DNA of 64,000 nucleotides from Ruegeria sp. THAF57 (GTDB taxonomy: Bacteria > Pseudomonadota > Alphaproteobacteria > Rhodobacterales > Rhodobacteraceae), in NCBI RefSeq assembly GCF_903914075.1, contig NZ_CAIWNQ010000004.1:310001-374000 (forward strand), written 5' to 3'. Shown piece after piece: positions 26,079 through 34,259 of this stretch. Numbering within the stretch: the stretch's first letter is position 1; every line of letters begins with the position of its first letter. The position numbers and the translations under genes were made by a program. The notes under the pieces were generated by a model that saw nothing but the letters and a program-made list of their open reading frames with translations, searched no databases and was not told where the DNA came from.

Positions 26079-27413
26079 TTACAGATAGTCCGAACGCTGA
26101 AGCCCGTACTTGGCCATTTTCTCGTTCAAGGTACGCCGTGGAAGGCACAGTTCCTCCATCACGGACGCGATTGAGCCTTTGTGGCGGCGCATCGTATTGT
26201 CGATCAACATGCGTTCGAATGCCTCGACATACTCTTTCAGAGGTTTACCTTCGGTCGTCATCACCGGTTGCATTTCTTCGTGATCCGACATCAGCAACGA
26301 AGCAATGGTGCCCGAGCCGCGACGCGATTGCAGAACAGCACGCTCGGCAATATTGATCAACTGACGCACGTTGCCCGGCCACGGAGCTTGCAACAACTGC
26401 GCTGCTTCCTGAGCACTGACCTGCGGTGCGTCACAGCCATATTCCTCGGCAAATTGCTCACTCAGACGGGTGAACAATGTCAGGATATCCTCACCACGCT
26501 GCCGCAACGGGGGCATGGTAATCCGCAGCGCAGCCAAACGGTAGAACAAGTCAGGGCGCAGCACATCTTCGCTGGTCTTGCCAGCCTCTTGAAGGTTTGA
26601 AATTGCTATTATACGCGTTTCGGCCGGTGTTCCCTGATCGTTCATCACACTCAGCAGCCGCGCTTGTAACGTATCGCTCAGGGCTTCGATATCTTCCAAG
26701 ACCAAAGTCCCGCCGCGCGCCTCTTCGATCGCTGGTAATTGTGCGTCTTCGGGCATCATCGGTCCGAACAGGCGCTTTGACAGGGCCTCTTCCTCAAGCG
26801 CAGCACAAGACACCAGAACAAACTTCTTACCTGCCCGGCTGCCAACAGCGTGCAATGCATGAGCCACTAGCGTCTTGCCAGTACCTGTTTCGCCGTCGAT
26901 CAGCACGTGGCCGTCGGCCTGACCCAGATCCAGAATGTCTTCACGCAGACGGTCCATCACAGGGCTGGCACCGATCAACTTGTTCATGATCTGCGTGCCG
27001 TCCGATAATTCCCGCCGCAGGGCACGGTTGTCGAGCGTCAGGCGCCGCGCGTTGCTGGCGCGCTTGGCAAGCTCTGACATCCGATCCGGGTTGAACGGCT
27101 TCTCAAGAAAATCGAACGCCCCGACCCGCATGGCCTCTACCGCCATGGGAACATCGCCATGTCCGGTGATCATAATAACCGGCAGAGTGCTGTCCGCACC
27201 CATCAGCTTTTTCAACAATTGAATGCCATCCATGCCCGGCATCTTGATGTCGGAGATGACGATCCCGGGGTATTCAGGCCCAAGAACCTTGAGCGCATCT
27301 TCGGCACTGGAAAAGGTTTCCGTGTCATATCCCGACAACGCCAACCACTGACTGATCGACTGGCGCATGTCCTGTTCGTCGTCCACGATGGCAATCTTCA
27401 TGGCTTGTGCCAT
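26079..27413 (-). CDS. dctD: DctD-like response regulator lacking the GAFTGA loop
   Basis: The 444-residue protein has a receiver domain (residues 5-120, phospho-Asp in GIVISDIKMPGMDG), an AAA+ domain with Walker A GETGTGKT (about residue 172), Walker B-like GGTLVLEDIE, the sensor region and LLQAPWPGNVRQLINIAERA, and a C-terminal Fis-type helix-turn-helix (GSIASVMEELCLPRRTLNEKM). The segment between LSKRLFG and AIEEARGG, which in sigma54 activators holds GAFTGA, is short and lacks it. It lies 12 bases after the DctB kinase gene. By family and partner it is DctD; the missing loop suggests it does not use sigma54 in the usual way. No dicarboxylate transporter gene is adjacent. Confidence 0.88.
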   Translation of the reverse strand: MAQAMKIAIVDDEQDMRQSISQWLALSGYDTETFSSAEDALKVLGPEYPGIVISDIKMPGMDGIQLLKKLMGADSTLPVIMITGHGDVPMAVEAMRVGAFDFLEKPFNPDRMSELAKRASNARRLTLDNRALRRELSDGTQIMNKLIGASPVMDRLREDILDLGQADGHVLIDGETGTGKTLVAHALHAVGSRAGKKFVLVSCAALEEEALSKRLFGPMMPEDAQLPAIEEARGGTLVLEDIEALSDTLQARLLSVMNDQGTPAETRIIAISNLQEAGKTSEDVLRPDLFYRLAALRITMPPLRQRGEDILTLFTRLSEQFAEEYGCDAPQVSAQEAAQLLQAPWPGNVRQLINIAERAVLQSRRGSGTIASLLMSDHEEMQPVMTTEGKPLKEYVEAFERMLIDNTMRRHKGSIASVMEELCLPRRTLNEKMAKYGLQRSDYL

Positions 27414-27425
27414 AGTCTTTCCCCG

Positions 27426-29204
27426 TTATTCCGCGGCCGCAAGGCCGTCGCTTCCTAGTGTCGGCAGCTGCATTTCAAACACCGCGCCTCCGTTCGGGCT
27501 GTTGCGCGCGGTCAGCCGTCCGCCATGGTCGTTCACGATCCCGGACGAGATGGCAAGCCCCAGCCCAACGCCATCGCCGGGTTGTTTGGTCGTGTAAAAG
27601 GGCTCGAACAGGTTTTCGATGTCTTCGATCCCGTGACCATTATCCCTTACAGTCAACACCGCCATGTCGCCCACGGCCAGAATTATTTCGACATCTGGCT
27701 CTGTTACAGATTTGGTGGCATCCAGCGCATTCCGCAAGAGGTTCACCATGACCTGTTCAATCCGCATCCGATCCCCCATCACAAACACGGGTTCTTCCGG
27801 GAGAATTTGCGTGATCTTAACATGACGCTGCCGCAGTTGCGGTTCCATCATCGACAGGGCCGAGGCCAGCGCTTCACCAAGATTTACAGGCGAAAACGCA
27901 TCCGCGCCCTTGCGCGCATAGGACTTGAGCTGTCGAGTAATGGCTCCCATCCGCTCGATCAGGCCGTCGATGCGGCCAAAGCTGGCCAACGCCTCTTCGG
28001 GGCGGTTTCGGCGCAACAGCAGGCGTGCGCCCGCCAAATAGGTTTTCATTGCAGCCAATGGTTGATTCAACTCGTGACTGACCGCCGCCGACATCTCACC
28101 AAGGGCTGCAAGTTTTGAGCTTTGCGCAAGCGTCTGTTCTGCCACTTCCAGCGTCTTTTCGACCCTCTCACGTTCAGCAATTTCCCGCTGTAGCCTTGTG
28201 TTCAATGCGCGAAGCTCTGCCGACTCGCGTTGGAACAAGGCCATGCGGAAGGTTGCCCGGCGACTGAGCGCATAGAAGGCAAGCGCCAGAAGAATCGCAA
28301 AACCCATGATTTCCAGCGCGATGACGCTGTTCACCTTTTCCCGAATTGAGGAATAGGTCGTGAACGACGTCATTTGCCAGCCTCTGAACGGAATTCGCGT
28401 GTCCAGTCGCATCACGGCTTCGCCTTGCAGATAGGCGTCTGGTGGCAATGCCGTCCAATCGGTTGTCGCGCGGATGGCACGTTCAATCGCGCCTTCGGGT
28501 GGTTGACGCACCAGGGCTGCACTTTCTTCCAGTCCCCGCCACTTCGGTTCAGTCGAAAGAATAATCGTGCCGGTACTATCTGCCACCATCACCGCGTCAG
28601 AGATACCGGCCCAGGCACGCTCGAACTTTTGCAGGTCGACCTCGACAACGATAACCCCAAGAATATCCGAACCGGCGTCCATTCGGCGTGAGTAGGTAAA
28701 GCTGTACGACCCGGTTTCATTCTCGATAACGGTGAAAATGGTCGAATTCGCGCGGACAGCCTCCACGTAGTATGGAGAGTTCCGGTGCGCTTCGCCCAAC
28801 CTGCTGCGATCAGTGGCGGCAACGGTGCGCCCATCACTGTCCAACAGCATCAAAGATGCCGCGCCAATTTCTTCAACAAATGATATAAGGCGCTGAGTGG
28901 AAAGCGTAAAATCGCTGGATTGCAATGCCGAAATCAGGGTTGGGTCCCGCGCCAAAAGCTGTGGAACAATTGCGTTCCGGCGCAGTTCACTCAGCAGGTT
29001 GCCGGAATACAGGGCCAGGCGCAGTTCGGCCCGGTTGCGTGTGGATTCCGTAAACCGATCTGTTAATAACCGGTTGGTTACCCAGATTGTTGCAACGGTC
29101 GCAATCAGTAGAATGGAAACCGCAACTCGCAGGCGCCAACCCAATGGCGCGCCGCGGAAAGGTTTTTGCAGTGAAGCCCACCCTGAGCGATCGTCGGAAC
29201 TCAT
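27426..29204 (-). CDS. dctB: DctB-like sensor histidine kinase
   Basis: The 592-residue inner membrane kinase has a first membrane helix (about residues 27-48), a periplasmic double-PAS/Cache sensor domain (about 50-290) beginning with GNLLSELRRNAIVPQLLARDPT, a second helix (about 297-316), a coiled coil, the H box AAVSHELNQPLAAMKTYLAG, the N box VNLLRNALDA, and G boxes VRDNGHGI and GVGLGLAISSGIVNDHGG. This order is that of DctB, which senses C4-dicarboxylates. It is followed by its regulator gene. The ligand here is inferred from the family only. Confidence 0.92.
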   Translation of the reverse strand: MSSDDRSGWASLQKPFRGAPLGWRLRVAVSILLIATVATIWVTNRLLTDRFTESTRNRAELRLALYSGNLLSELRRNAIVPQLLARDPTLISALQSSDFTLSTQRLISFVEEIGAASLMLLDSDGRTVAATDRSRLGEAHRNSPYYVEAVRANSTIFTVIENETGSYSFTYSRRMDAGSDILGVIVVEVDLQKFERAWAGISDAVMVADSTGTIILSTEPKWRGLEESAALVRQPPEGAIERAIRATTDWTALPPDAYLQGEAVMRLDTRIPFRGWQMTSFTTYSSIREKVNSVIALEIMGFAILLALAFYALSRRATFRMALFQRESAELRALNTRLQREIAERERVEKTLEVAEQTLAQSSKLAALGEMSAAVSHELNQPLAAMKTYLAGARLLLRRNRPEEALASFGRIDGLIERMGAITRQLKSYARKGADAFSPVNLGEALASALSMMEPQLRQRHVKITQILPEEPVFVMGDRMRIEQVMVNLLRNALDATKSVTEPDVEIILAVGDMAVLTVRDNGHGIEDIENLFEPFYTTKQPGDGVGLGLAISSGIVNDHGGRLTARNSPNGGAVFEMQLPTLGSDGLAAAE

Positions 29205-29240
29205 ACCCGGAAACTACGCGGGCTTGTCTGCGACCTCAAG

Positions 29241-29909
29241 TCATGCAGGTGCAAGCACGCCTGACAATGCGCGGAACAATGCCGTTCCGTCTGTTCCACC
29301 GTGGCCTTCGTCTGCCGCACGTTCGGGATGCGGCATCATTCCAAGAACGCGACGGTTTTCAGACAAGATACCAGCGATGTCGCCAACCGAGCCATTCGGA
29401 TTCTCGGTATAGGTGAACGCCACCCGATCCTGGTCCCGCAGTTGATCCAGCGTGGCGTCATCTGCGAAATAATTGCCGTCGTGGTGGGCAATTGGAATCC
29501 CGATCACATCCCCTGCATTATATCCTTCGGTAAATGCACTGGCGCTGGTCTGGACCTTCAGGCCGACCGTTCGGCAGATGTACTTGAGGCCAGCATTTCG
29601 CAGCAAAGCACCCGGAAGGATGCCGGTTTCGGTCAGAATTTGAAAACCGTTGCAAATACCCAGCGCGTAGCCGCCCCGCTGTGTGTGATCTACGACTGCC
29701 TTGCAGATCGGCGACTGCGCAGCGATCGCACCGCAGCGCAGATAATCACCGTAAGAAAAACCACCGGGTACGCCGACAATGTCCACCCCCTCGGGCAAGG
29801 CGGCGTCCTTGTGCCAGACCATATCAACCTGAAAGCCGGCCTGTTCGAAGGCTACGGCCAGATCTCGGTCACAGTTCGAACCGGGAAATACGATGACTGC
29901 TGCGCGCAT
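29241..29909 (-). CDS. purQ: Phosphoribosylformylglycinamidine synthase subunit PurQ
   Basis: PurQ is the glutaminase subunit that feeds ammonia to PurL in purine synthesis. The 222-residue protein is a class I amidotransferase: [14 protein letters not shown] at the start, [16 protein letters not shown], the nucleophile Cys in [13 protein letters not shown], and the His and Glu of [15 protein letters not shown] precedes the ATG. It is the last gene of the purS operon, with a 73-codon remnant between purS and itself. purL is at 48.1 kb in this window. Confidence 0.96.
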   Translation of the reverse strand: MRAAVIVFPGSNCDRDLAVAFEQAGFQVDMVWHKDAALPEGVDIVGVPGGFSYGDYLRCGAIAAQSPICKAVVDHTQRGGYALGICNGFQILTETGILPGALLRNAGLKYICRTVGLKVQTSASAFTEGYNAGDVIGIPIAHHDGNYFADDATLDQLRDQDRVAFTYTENPNGSVGDIAGILSENRRVLGMMPHPERAADEGHGGTDGTALFRALSGVLAPA

Positions 29910-29920
29910 TACGGGGCCTC

Positions 29921-30142
29921 CTAATGCAAATAATCGGCGACCACGGCAACGCCAAGTGGCGTCGGATGATCAACGGCGGCAAGTTCTTCACTTGCCAGAG
30001 ACAGTGAATTCTGACGTGACGCCAGCGGGCTCAGATCAACACCGCCCCCAGCGATCAACGATACAAGTGAAGGATAGCGCCAACTTGGCATTCCACCGGC
30101 GCCGAACACGGCCAGCCGCCCGGAATAGAGCGCATCCCGCAT
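29921..30142 (-). pseudogene. Dehydrogenase C-terminal remnant between purS and purQ (73 codons)
   Basis: The frame encodes 73 residues. Phrases such as GMPSWRYPSLVSLIAGGGVDLSPL and [14 protein letters not shown] resemble the C-terminal end of zinc-type alcohol dehydrogenases, but the GroES-like domain and the nucleotide fold are absent because purS lies directly upstream. No clear ribosome site precedes the ATG at 30142; translation could restart 4 bases after the purS stop. It is either the remnant of a dehydrogenase gene or a small protein kept in the purine operon. The dehydrogenase likeness is from memory of the family's C-terminal pattern. Confidence 0.5.
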
Positions 30143-30146
30143 CCCG

Positions 30147-30377
30147 TCAGACCAGTTCGATTTCGTAGCGTTCGATGACCGTGTTGGCCAACAGCTTTTC
30201 GCACATCTGGGTCACGTCGGCTTCGGTCGCGCCTTCAGCCAGTTCCAGGTCGATCACTTTGCCCTGGCGCACGCCTTCGACCTGATCGAAGCCCATAGCG
30301 CCCAACGCATGACGCACCGCTTCACCCTGCGGGTCCAGAACCCCGTTCTTGAGCATCACATGCACCCGTGCTTTCAT
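30147..30377 (-). CDS. purS: Phosphoribosylformylglycinamidine synthase subunit PurS
   Basis: PurS is the small subunit bridging PurQ and PurL. The 76-residue protein reads MKARVHVMLKNGVLDPQGEA and continues with GFDQVEGVRQGKVIDLEL and a C-terminal helix ending RYEIELV, the standard pattern. ATG at 30377 was chosen because GGAGTTGCAGGA lies upstream; the open frame extends 135 bases further but without family similarity. It is separated from purC by a strong terminator, so it needs its own promoter. Confidence 0.96.
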   Translation of the reverse strand: MKARVHVMLKNGVLDPQGEAVRHALGAMGFDQVEGVRQGKVIDLELAEGATEADVTQMCEKLLANTVIERYEIELV

Positions 30378-30498
30378 TCCTGCAACTCCAGCTAAGGGCC
30401 TTCGGTCACGGCCCGTTCCGTTGCGCGGGGGATAACGCGCCTTTGGCCATTCGACAACCCTTGTCCGCACGCAGTTTGCCGCAGGACCGACGGCAAAT

Positions 30499-30529
30499 AA
30501 AAAACGCCGCAAACAGGTGCGGCGTTTTA
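30499..30529 (-). terminator. Terminator between purC and purS, usable in both directions
   Basis: ACGCCGC and GCGGCGT pair over 7 bp with an 8-base loop; A-runs on one side and T-runs on the other give TTTTTT after the stem on the minus strand. It ends the purC transcript 23 bases after its stop. Confidence 0.85.
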
Positions 30530-30551
30530 TGGTCAGATTGAGGCCATCGCC

Positions 30552-31307
30552 TCAATTGATAAGTGTCGGCTTGGTCACATTGCTTTTGGGCAGAACACCC
30601 AGACGACGCGCCACCTCGGAATAGGCATCTGTCAGGCTGCCCAGATCGCGGCGGAACACGTCCTTGTCCAATTTCTGGCCCGTTTCAATATCCCACAGGC
30701 GGCAACTGTCCGGGCTGATCTCGTCGGCTACGATCAAGCGTTGAAAATCGCCCTCAAAAACGCGGCCGATCTCGATCTTGAAGTCGACCAGTCGGATACC
30801 TACCGCCAGCATCATGCCGCTCATGAAGTCGTTCACACGCAATGCAAGGCTAAGGATATCGTCCATGTCCTGCTGGCTGGCCCAACCGAATGCTGCAATG
30901 TGCTCTTCAGTCACCAGAGGGTCACCCAAAGCATCATCTTTATAGCAGTACTCGACGATAGGTCGCGGCAACTGCGTTCCCTCAGCAATCCCAAGGCGCT
31001 TGGACATTGTTCCGGCCGCATAATTGCGCACGATCACTTCAAGGGGTACGATCTCGCAACTGCGAACCAGTTGTTCGCGCATGTTGAGGCGACGAATGAA
31101 ATGGGTCGGCACGCCGATCTGGTTCAGGCCGTTCATGAAGAATTCGCTCAGACGGTTGTTCAGAACGCCTTTGCCGTCGATGACATCCTTCTTTTCTGCG
31201 TTGAATGCAGTGGCGTCATCCTTGAAATACTGCACGATTGTGCCCGGCTCGGGGCCTTCATACAGAATCTTCGCTTTGCCTTCGTAGATTTTCTTGCGAC
31301 GCGCCAT
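30552..31307 (-). CDS. purC: Phosphoribosylaminoimidazole-succinocarboxamide synthase
   Basis: PurC joins aspartate to CAIR in purine synthesis. The 251-residue protein starts [20 protein letters not shown] and shows [36 protein letters not shown], and the late VDFKIEIGR and [20 protein letters not shown] motifs. ATG at 31307 was chosen because GAAGGG lies upstream; earlier in-frame starts lack family similarity. It is monocistronic by the downstream terminator. Confidence 0.97.
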   Translation of the reverse strand: MARRKKIYEGKAKILYEGPEPGTIVQYFKDDATAFNAEKKDVIDGKGVLNNRLSEFFMNGLNQIGVPTHFIRRLNMREQLVRSCEIVPLEVIVRNYAAGTMSKRLGIAEGTQLPRPIVEYCYKDDALGDPLVTEEHIAAFGWASQQDMDDILSLALRVNDFMSGMMLAVGIRLVDFKIEIGRVFEGDFQRLIVADEISPDSCRLWDIETGQKLDKDVFRRDLGSLTDAYSEVARRLGVLPKSNVTKPTLIN

Positions 31308-31494
31308 AAGCGACCCTTCCAGACTGTTGAGCCGGGGATTTCCCCTGCTTCTTCGCGCTCTCATAGTCCAAGCCCCACTTTCCCGCAAGTTCGACGACCC
31401 GAGGGGCTTTGACGCAGCGCAAATACCTTGCGTCTGGACGCAGCTATAGTCATATCATCAATTAAGAAGATGTAATCCAAGGGGTCCCCAATCA

Positions 31495-31812
31495 ATGACC
31501 ACGTTTGACGAACGCGAAAACGCCTTTGAAGCCAAATTTGCGCATGATGAAGAGATGCAGTTCAAGGCACAGGCACGCTGCAACAAGCTTTTGGGCCTTT
31601 GGGCCGCGGAAAAGCTGGGCAAGTCCGGTGCTGAGGCTGAAGATTATGCGAAAACCGTAGTGATCGCCGATATGGAAGAAGCAGGCCACGAGGACGTGGT
31701 TCGTAAAGTGTCCGGCGACCTTGGCTCTTTGTCATCCGATGATGAAATCCGCGCGAAAATGGCTGAGCTTTTGCCTGAGGCCAAGGCGCAGATTCTGAGC
31801 GAAGCTCAGTAA
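31495..31812 (+). CDS. DUF1476 protein, F1-ATPase inhibitor zeta subunit
   Basis: The 105-residue helical protein begins MTTFDERENAFEAKFAHDEE, followed by FKAQARCNKLLGLWAAEKLG and AEDYAKTVVIADMEEAGHEDV. This is the DUF1476 family, shown in Paracoccus to be the zeta inhibitor of the F1 motor; the N-terminal segment blocks the enzyme. Length is normal. It has its own unit, with purC divergent upstream and a terminator downstream. The inhibitory function here is inferred from the family. Confidence 0.92.
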   Translation: MTTFDERENAFEAKFAHDEEMQFKAQARCNKLLGLWAAEKLGKSGAEAEDYAKTVVIADMEEAGHEDVVRKVSGDLGSLSSDDEIRAKMAELLPEAKAQILSEAQ

Positions 31813-31859
31813 GGCAAACGCCCACCTCATGATCTTCATGAGTTTTATGAATTTGATTT

Positions 31860-31892
31860 GATGCCCCGTCCATGAGAGACGGGGCATCTTAG
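31860..31892 (+). terminator. Terminator after the zeta subunit gene
   Basis: GATGCCCCGTC and GACGGGGCATC pair perfectly over 11 bp with a 7-base loop, followed by TTAGTTT. It lies 47 bases past the stop at 31812. Confidence 0.8.
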
Positions 31893-31935
31893 TTTATACG
31901 GCCTTGTTCGGCCTTGCCGACATCTGGAAACCTCA

Positions 31936-32949
31936 ATGACAAACGCGCTCAACACATTTCTGGAAACCAACGATACGATTCTGGCTGATGGTGCCACCGG
32001 AACAAACCTGTTCAATATGGGTTTGCAATCCGGCGACGCGCCTGAGTTGTGGAACGTGGATGCACCCGAAAAAATCAAGGCTTTGTATCAAGGCTCGGTC
32101 GATGCGGGCAGTGACCTGTTTCTGACAAACACGTTTGGTGGAACATCGGCGCGGTTGAAGCTGCACGATGCCCAAAACCGCGTGGCCGAGTTGAACCGGG
32201 CCGGCGCTGAGTTGGGCCGCGAGGTCGCTGACAAAGCCGGACGCCCCGTAATCGTCGCCGGTTCGGTCGGCCCGACGGGCGAGATTATGGAACCCATCGG
32301 AAGCCTGTCCCATGCTGGCGCTGTCGAGATGTTCCATGAACAAGCCGAAGCGTTGAAGGCTGGCGGTGCGGATGTTCTTTGGCTTGAGACAATCAGCGCC
32401 CCGGAAGAGTTCCGCGCCGCAGCCGAAGCTTTTGCGCTGGCCGACATGCCCTGGTGTGGCACGATGAGCTTTGATACCGCCGGGCGCACCATGATGGGCG
32501 TCACTTCGGCAGATTTGGCCCAATTGGTCGAGACCCTACCGAACCCGCCCGTGGCCTTCGGTGCGAATTGTGGAACTGGTGCATCTGACATCCTGCGCAC
32601 CGTTCTTGGTTTTGTGGCCCAAGGGACCGAGCGCCCGGTGATCTCAAAAGGCAACGCAGGCATCCCAAAATACGTCAACGGCCATATCCACTATGACGGC
32701 ACGCCCGAGTTGATGGGGCAATACGCAGCGATGGCACGTGATTCCGGCGCGACGATCATTGGCGGCTGCTGTGGCACCATGCCAGCGCATCTTCGAAAGA
32801 TGCGCGAAGCCCTTGATACCACTTCGCGCGGCTCTCGCCCTACACTGGATCAGATTACTGAGGCACTCGGGCCGTTTTCGTCAGCCTCGGACGGCACCGA
32901 AGAGGCGGATGTGCCCGAACGCAGGGCCCGCCGCCGTCGCAGAGCATAA
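31936..32949 (+). CDS. bmt: Homocysteine S-methyltransferase domain protein (annotated type: betaine-homocysteine methyltransferase)
   Basis: The 337-residue protein has the homocysteine methyltransferase barrel: ILADGATGTNLFNMG at the start, SDLFLTNTFGG, AGSVGPTGE, and the zinc Cys residues in FGANCGTGASD and the GGCCGTMPAHLRKM motif. It lacks cobalamin and folate domains. The usual name is betaine-homocysteine methyltransferase. In roseobacters such proteins have been reported as one part of a methionine synthase split over separate genes, so the methyl donor cannot be fixed from this sequence. A basic tail (RRARRRRRA) ends the protein. A terminator follows immediately. Confidence 0.88.
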   Translation: MTNALNTFLETNDTILADGATGTNLFNMGLQSGDAPELWNVDAPEKIKALYQGSVDAGSDLFLTNTFGGTSARLKLHDAQNRVAELNRAGAELGREVADKAGRPVIVAGSVGPTGEIMEPIGSLSHAGAVEMFHEQAEALKAGGADVLWLETISAPEEFRAAAEAFALADMPWCGTMSFDTAGRTMMGVTSADLAQLVETLPNPPVAFGANCGTGASDILRTVLGFVAQGTERPVISKGNAGIPKYVNGHIHYDGTPELMGQYAAMARDSGATIIGGCCGTMPAHLRKMREALDTTSRGSRPTLDQITEALGPFSSASDGTEEADVPERRARRRRRA

Positions 32950-32952
32950 GGT

Positions 32953-33729
32953 TTAGCGCCCCTCGAATTTCGGGGGGCGTTTTTCCATGAAGGCCACCAC
33001 GCCTTCGGCAAAGTCTCGGGTTCGTCCGCATTTGCCTTGTAAATGGGCTTCGATCTCTAACTGCTGACTTAGCGTCTTGTCGTAAGTACCCCGAATGGCT
33101 TGCTTGATCGCTCCGAAACCGGCAGTTGGACCTTTGGCAAGATAGGATGCGCGCTTGCGCCAGTGCGCGTCAAATTCCTCATCAGGAACAGCTTCCCAAA
33201 TCAAGCCCCATTCATCAGCTTGCCGCGCGCTGATCTTATCGGCGAACAAGGCTGCACCCATGGCCTTTGCGAACCCCATCTGCCGTGGTGTGAACCATGT
33301 GCCGCCCGCATCGGGCAGCAATCCAATTCGCGCAAAAGCCTGAAGGAAATACGCACTTTCTGACGCGATCACAACATCGGCACACAGCGCAAGGTTGGCC
33401 CCTGCCCCGGCCGCAGCGCCATTCACGGCAGCGATGGTGGGAACCGGACAGTTATAAATCGTTTCAAGCATTGGTTCGTACTCATCCCGAAGAGTACGCT
33501 CGAGGTCGATTTTGCCAGTGCTTGAGGAATCTCCCAGATCCTGACCCGAACAGAACGCGCCGCCTGCACCTGTCAGTACGACTGCGCGGGCATTGCGCGC
33601 TGCGTGTTTCATGGCATGTGTGACTTCGGCCCGCATCTGCGCGGTCATCGCATTCATTTTGTCTGGCCGGTTCAATGTGACTACTGCCAGATCATCGGCA
33701 ACGTCCAACAACAGCGTTTCGTAGTCCAT
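32953..33729 (-). CDS. Enoyl-CoA hydratase/isomerase family protein (PaaG-like)
   Basis: The 258-residue crotonase shows VVTLNRPDKMNAM, the oxyanion-hole motif GAFCSGQDLGD, and AAVNGAAAGAGANLALCADVVIAS, with FARIGLLPDAGGTWFTPRQMG following. The second catalytic position is Asp in LLPDAGG rather than Glu, as in PaaG-type isomerases that act in phenylacetate degradation. No paa genes are nearby, so a general acyl-CoA role is also possible. GGGAGGAACGC precedes the ATG. The last codons overlap the bmt terminator. Confidence 0.9.
   Translation of the reverse strand: MDYETLLLDVADDLAVVTLNRPDKMNAMTAQMRAEVTHAMKHAARNARAVVLTGAGGAFCSGQDLGDSSSTGKIDLERTLRDEYEPMLETIYNCPVPTIAAVNGAAAGAGANLALCADVVIASESAYFLQAFARIGLLPDAGGTWFTPRQMGFAKAMGAALFADKISARQADEWGLIWEAVPDEEFDAHWRKRASYLAKGPTAGFGAIKQAIRGTYDKTLSQQLEIEAHLQGKCGRTRDFAEGVVAFMEKRPPKFEGR
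32957..32984 (+). terminator. Terminator of bmt, lying inside the convergent gene's end
   Basis: CGCCCCTCG and CGGGGGGCG pair over 9 bp (one G-U) with a 5-base AATTT loop, followed by TTTTT. The stem overlaps the last codons of the convergent enoyl-CoA hydratase gene (stop at 32953). Confidence 0.85.
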
Positions 33730-33803
33730 GCGTTCCTCCCGTTCGTCCTAGATTTCACGCGACCCTGACGCAATTACCTTGAGAGGGAAAGCCCGACGAA
33801 CCG

Positions 33804-34259
33804 TTAGTCCTTAAGAATTTGTTCTAACCGCTCTTTTTCAGTGTCGGTCAGGGCCTCACCGCCTGTGGATTGTTGCGCGTTTGACCGCTTGCGCACAAAG
33901 TTCCAACCCAGACCCGCTGCGATCAACAGCATGATTGGACCGGCCAGCCACAGCACAAGGTTTGCCCCAGAAGAGGTAGGCCTCAACAGAACGTATTCGC
34001 CGTAACGATCCACGATGAATTTAATCGCCTCATCATCGGTGTCGCCTGCGACCAGTCTTTCCCTAAGCAAAAGGCGAAGGTCACGTGCAAGGTCGGCATT
34101 GCTTTCATCAATACTCTCGTTTCGGCACACAAGGCATCGCAGACCTGTGCTCAGGTCGCGCGCGCGCTGTTCTAGAACTGGGTCGTCCAGAACTTCGTCC
34201 GGTTGAACCGCCCACACGGGCGATGCAAGAAACGCGAGGATCAAAAGCAGTCGTTTCAT
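33804..34259 (-). CDS. ccmH: Cytochrome c maturation protein CcmH
   Basis: CcmH keeps apocytochrome thiols reduced for heme attachment. The 151-residue protein has a signal peptide (LLLILAFLASPVWAV), the redox motif LRCLVCRNESI, SNADLARDLR, and a C-terminal membrane helix (NLVLWLAGPIMLLIAAGLGW). Its start overlaps the ccmF stop by 4 bases. Normal short CcmH/CycL form without the fused CycH part. Confidence 0.95.
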   Translation of the reverse strand: MKRLLLILAFLASPVWAVQPDEVLDDPVLEQRARDLSTGLRCLVCRNESIDESNADLARDLRLLLRERLVAGDTDDEAIKFIVDRYGEYVLLRPTSSGANLVLWLAGPIMLLIAAGLGWNFVRKRSNAQQSTGGEALTDTEKERLEQILKD

